DNA from: JAHOYW01 sp963664605
GTDB taxonomy: Bacteria; Verrucomicrobiota; Lentisphaeria; Victivallales; Victivallaceae
Reading direction: 5' to 3'
DNA length: 64,000 nt
Assembly (NCBI GenBank): GCA_963664605.1
Contig: OY761536.1
Coordinates: 1,674,001-1,738,000 of the forward strand
How positions within the stretch are numbered: the first letter of the stretch is position 1; the number at the start of each line of letters is the position of its first letter. Below the pieces are notes generated by a model. It did not search any database, was not told where the DNA came from, and saw only the letters and a program-made list of their open reading frames with translations. The translations under genes and the position numbers were made by a program. Shown here in pieces: positions 61,840 through 64,000 of this stretch.

Positions 61840-61870
61840 GATTCCCGGAAAATATAATTTTCCGGGAATC
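61840..61870 (+). terminator. Strong hairpin after the LamG gene
   Basis: GATTCCCGGAAAAT (61840-61853) and ATTTTCCGGGAATC (61857-61870) form a perfect 14-bp stem with a 3-nt loop. No long T run follows, so it may terminate weakly or protect the 3' end. Confidence 0.65.
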
Positions 61871-61925
61871 TGTATAATAACAAAGAGAAAAATAAGAATA
61901 AAAGTGATTTTTTTTATGATGGATG

Positions 61926-61954
61926 TTGCTTTTTGTGAAAACACGAGTTATAAT
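61926..61954 (+). promoter_or_regulatory. Sigma-70 promoter of the LacI gene
   Basis: TTGCTT (61926-61931), a 17-bp spacer and TATAAT (61949-61954). The operator starts 12 nt after the -10 box. Confidence 0.7.
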
Positions 61955-61965
61955 TATAGAAAGAA

Positions 61966-61980
61966 GTGCAATCGGTTGCA
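61966..61980 (+). promoter_or_regulatory. LacI-type operator of the LacI gene
   Basis: GTGCAATCGGTTGCA matches the site before the LamG gene (58149-58163) at every position. It lies over the expected transcription start, 30 nt before the LacI start codon, and would allow autorepression. Confidence 0.78.
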
Positions 61981-62010
61981 TTATTGTTTTAAGATCAATA
62001 AGGAAACAGT

Positions 62011-63060
62011 ATGAGTAGTAAAACAATTACAATCCATAAAATAGCTGAAATGGCTGGAGTCAATGCCTCTACAGTTTCACGTGTATTTAATCCCAACGGG
62101 CGCTCAATATCCAAGCCTGTTCGCAAAAAAATACTGGAGATTGCCGATAAATATGAATATGTTCCCAAGAGTTCAGCTCGTTCACTTGCACATGGTAAAA
62201 GCTTTAGTTTGGGAATAATTTTGCATACTATTGAAGTAGATGTGGCTTCACCGACTTTTTCCCTGGCGTTTGGCGGATTTTGCCGTCAAGCTATGGAAAA
62301 CGGTTATCGGGCTATGTTGCTGCCTGTTCAAGGCGGTAATCTTGATTTACAGGTCCGTAATAATATACGATCAGGTAGCGCCGATGCGTATATGATAGGA
62401 GCGTCGATAATGGGAACTGAAACGTTTAAAGAGCTTAAAAAGAAAAACATTCCTGTTGTTTCATATACTTCTGATGTCGAGTATGGCAAAAAGCTTTCTG
62501 GTGTTTGCTTTGTCACTGCAGATAACGCGCCGGCTTTTGAGGAGCTGTTTGCAGCGATAAAAAAACGGGGATTTGACAGTTTTGCGTACTTTGGCTTGAA
62601 GAGCAAAAATAATAATTCGCGCCATGATTATTATAATAATAGTGAAAAGTACGGGATTTCTTTGTCTGAGAAGATAGAATATTCCGGCAGCAGCAGTCAT
62701 ATCGCTTGCTGGGGAGAAGCGCAAGCGGCTGCGGAAAAATATATGGAAAGAATTAAGGCACATAGGTTAATTATTTGTCAAAACGATTTGATTGCTATGG
62801 GGGTTTGCAGTGCAATCTCTAAAGCCGGTTTAACAGTCGGGAAAGATATATCCGTCATTGGCTATGACAATATTGAAGAAAATCCTAATTTTATCCGTAA
62901 TCAGTCTCCATTTTTATCGACCATTGCACAAGATGATCAGAGGGCAGGCAGAGAAATGGCAAATGTTCTGGTAAAAATGTTAAACCAGGAAGAAGTTCCT
63001 GATAATTTAAGATTAGCAGCCAGGTTTATCCCAAGAAAGAGTTTAGGAAACATAAAATAA
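62011..63060 (+). CDS. LacI-family regulator of the LamG locus
   Basis: A 349-residue regulator with HTH 'ITIHKIAEMAGVNASTVSRVFNPNG', hinge 'YVPKSSARSLAHGKS' and an effector-binding domain ('LGIILHTIEVDVASPTFSLAFGGF' to 'DISVIGYDNIEENPNFIRNQSPFLSTI'). AAGGAA precedes the ATG. The identical operators before this gene and the LamG gene indicate that it represses both. The effector is probably a glycan fragment released by the secreted protein. Confidence 0.92.
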   Translation: MSSKTITIHKIAEMAGVNASTVSRVFNPNGRSISKPVRKKILEIADKYEYVPKSSARSLAHGKSFSLGIILHTIEVDVASPTFSLAFGGFCRQAMENGYRAMLLPVQGGNLDLQVRNNIRSGSADAYMIGASIMGTETFKELKKKNIPVVSYTSDVEYGKKLSGVCFVTADNAPAFEELFAAIKKRGFDSFAYFGLKSKNNNSRHDYYNNSEKYGISLSEKIEYSGSSSHIACWGEAQAAAEKYMERIKAHRLIICQNDLIAMGVCSAISKAGLTVGKDISVIGYDNIEENPNFIRNQSPFLSTIAQDDQRAGREMANVLVKMLNQEEVPDNLRLAARFIPRKSLGNIK

Positions 63061-63078
63061 TAAACAAGGAGGTTCCAA

Positions 63079-63810
63079 ATGAACTCAAAGAAAACCAAAA
63101 AGAATGATAATAGTTTCACGCTCATTGAGCTTCTCGTTGTGATAGCAATCATAGCGATTCTTGCTTCGATGTTGTTACCCGCCTTAAACAAAGCCCGCCA
63201 GAAAGCTTATACAATAAAATGTGCCGGGAGCCTAAAACAGCTTGCTATGTGTAATTTGTTTTATGCCAATGATTATGATGATTTTGCCCCGGCGGAATAT
63301 TATGATTATTTTGGCAATGCGAGTAAAACAACATGGGTTTATTTTCTGCGTACTGCAAACAAATATATTCCACTGAAAGGTTCCAGGATAGCTACTCCTG
63401 ATCCTGATTCTCTTTTGGCATGTCCGGCTGAGAAAGGTCAGGTCGGCAGTGGATATCCATCCACCAATTTTGGTATAACATGTACTATGGATGATATTAC
63501 TGTTGATGCAAAATATACTTCCAGCAGTGGCAAAAAATGGTGGGTGATGGATGCAGAATCAAGAAGTCTGGTGAAAGTTGGGACTATAGACCGCGCTTCT
63601 GCTGTTGGAATGTTTTCTGATACTATTATTGACAGTTATAGATTTGCCATTGACAATACTAATTATGCTGACGCTTTCAGACATCAGGGGGCGATTAATA
63701 TATCCTATTGGGATGGACATGTGGGGAATATGAAATTGGTCGGCTTTCCGTCTTATGTCCGCTATAGCGAAACGGAATGGCTAAGTCCCTGGTTTTATAA
63801 TACTAAATAA
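63079..63810 (+). CDS. Type II secretion pseudopilin-like protein (prepilin N-terminus, H-X9-DG motif)
   Basis: A 243-residue protein with a prepilin-type N-terminus: a basic leader (about 11 residues), then FTLIELLVVIAIIAILASML and PALNKARQKA. The residue before Phe is Ser rather than the usual Gly. The C-terminal 'FRHQGAINISYWDGHVG' is the H-X9-DG type motif. These families are greatly expanded in Lentisphaerae and Planctomycetes and may be surface glycan-binding or secretion-related fibres. AAGGAGG precedes the ATG. It begins 18 nt after the LacI gene, so it is probably co-transcribed and repressed with it. Confidence 0.85.
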   Translation: MNSKKTKKNDNSFTLIELLVVIAIIAILASMLLPALNKARQKAYTIKCAGSLKQLAMCNLFYANDYDDFAPAEYYDYFGNASKTTWVYFLRTANKYIPLKGSRIATPDPDSLLACPAEKGQVGSGYPSTNFGITCTMDDITVDAKYTSSSGKKWWVMDAESRSLVKVGTIDRASAVGMFSDTIIDSYRFAIDNTNYADAFRHQGAINISYWDGHVGNMKLVGFPSYVRYSETEWLSPWFYNTK

Positions 63811-63834
63811 TTATATGATGCTTTAGGAAACACT

Positions 63835-64000
63835 ATGAATTTAAGAGAAAATTGTTGTTTGTTGCTGTTTGTTGTATCGATGTTTGTTTCTGTGTTATCA
63901 TTTGCAGGACAACAGATACTTAAGGAAGATTTTCAAAAGAAATCCCCTGTGAAATTCTGGACTGCCTCCGGAAAGTATAAGATAAATTTCATGGGGCTGA
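63835..64000 (+). CDS. Exported protein, N-terminal fragment (cut by window edge)
   Basis: An open frame from the ATG at 63835 (AGGAAA upstream) runs off the window. The first 25 residues are a signal peptide (LLLFVVSMFVSVLSFAG), followed by 'QQILKEDFQKKSPVKFWTASGKYKINFMGL', a beta-rich start. The frame is probably a secreted carbohydrate-active or binding protein of the same locus, but the rest is needed for a family. It lies 24 nt after the pseudopilin gene. Confidence 0.65.
   Translation, partial: MNLRENCCLLLFVVSMFVSVLSFAGQQILKEDFQKKSPVKFWTASGKYKINFMGL

Noticed and set aside
61811..62014. 67-codon open frame across the LacI promoter
   Set aside because: It spans a hairpin, promoter and operator and has no ribosome site.

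Overview
The window looks like an accessory-rich stretch of chromosome from an anaerobic, Gram-negative, polysaccharide-degrading bacterium of the PVC group, most likely Lentisphaerota (Victivallales-like). This is inferred from content, not from a database search: a pseudopilin with a FTLIELL N-terminus and a C-terminal H-X9-DG-type motif, DUF4159/TPR/MoxR genes, a LamG plus DUF4091-type secreted protein, ThuA and Gfo/Idh/MocA genes, a sigma factor fused to an FHA domain, an EFR1-type flavodoxin-ferredoxin and the hydrogenase maturase HydE. No rRNA, tRNA, CRISPR array or intact mobile element was seen.

Layout. 1-3.6 kb: minus-strand MoxR (partial), DUF4159 and PA14-like/TPR genes. 3.8-9.2 kb: sigma-FHA factor, alpha-L-fucosidase, then an operon of deoxyribosyltransferase-like protein, EFR1 flavodoxin-ferredoxin and glycerol kinase. 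9.3-12.5 kb: a small coiled-coil secreted protein, two isolated phage morphogenesis-like genes (portal-like plus a small partner), and CvfB. 12.5-15.2 kb and 23.2-26.1 kb: two similar divergent modules, each an AraC regulator facing a Gfo/Idh/MocA dehydrogenase with a ThuA or a TIM-barrel isomerase partner. 15.3-23.2 kb: large NAD-glutamate dehydrogenase, Fe-alcohol dehydrogenase, exonuclease III, acylphosphatase and a TPR protein with an FMN-binding domain. 26.1-30.3 kb: deoxyinosine glycosylase, a membrane protein, and a LacI-regulated GH36 alpha-galactosidase. 30.5-35.2 kb: HydE, then LacI, DapA/NanA-type aldolase and glycosyltransferase. 35.3-41.4 kb: pyruvate dehydrogenase E2 and fused E1 with a DeoR regulator, facing a ROK regulator. 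41.4-49.5 kb: second fucosidase with cupin and GT-C-like membrane protein, sigma-54, WalJ-like hydrolase, Ser/Thr kinase, lipoprotein. 49.9-54.7 kb: an unusual two-gene ABC sugar importer. 54.8-57.8 kb: LigA, XseB, PlsC. 57.8-64 kb: a structured intergenic element, then a LacI-controlled locus with a three-LamG secreted protein, its regulator, a pseudopilin and a truncated secreted gene.

The theme is carbohydrate foraging under local control. Three LacI genes, two AraC genes, a DeoR and a ROK regulator sit next to glycosidases, dehydrogenases and importers, and for the three LacI genes CG-centred palindromes lie just downstream of well-formed sigma-70 promoters. The most unusual items are the importer (binding protein fused to a MalF-like permease, partnered with a MalG-like permease whose first extracytoplasmic loop is expanded by about 390 residues of repeated units, with no ATPase nearby), the twin-operator LacI/LamG locus, a hairpin element with near-perfect terminal inverted repeats at 57.9 kb that shares loop motifs with a second locus at 34.7 kb, heptanucleotide arrays upstream of four unrelated genes, and helically phased repeats over the deoR promoter.
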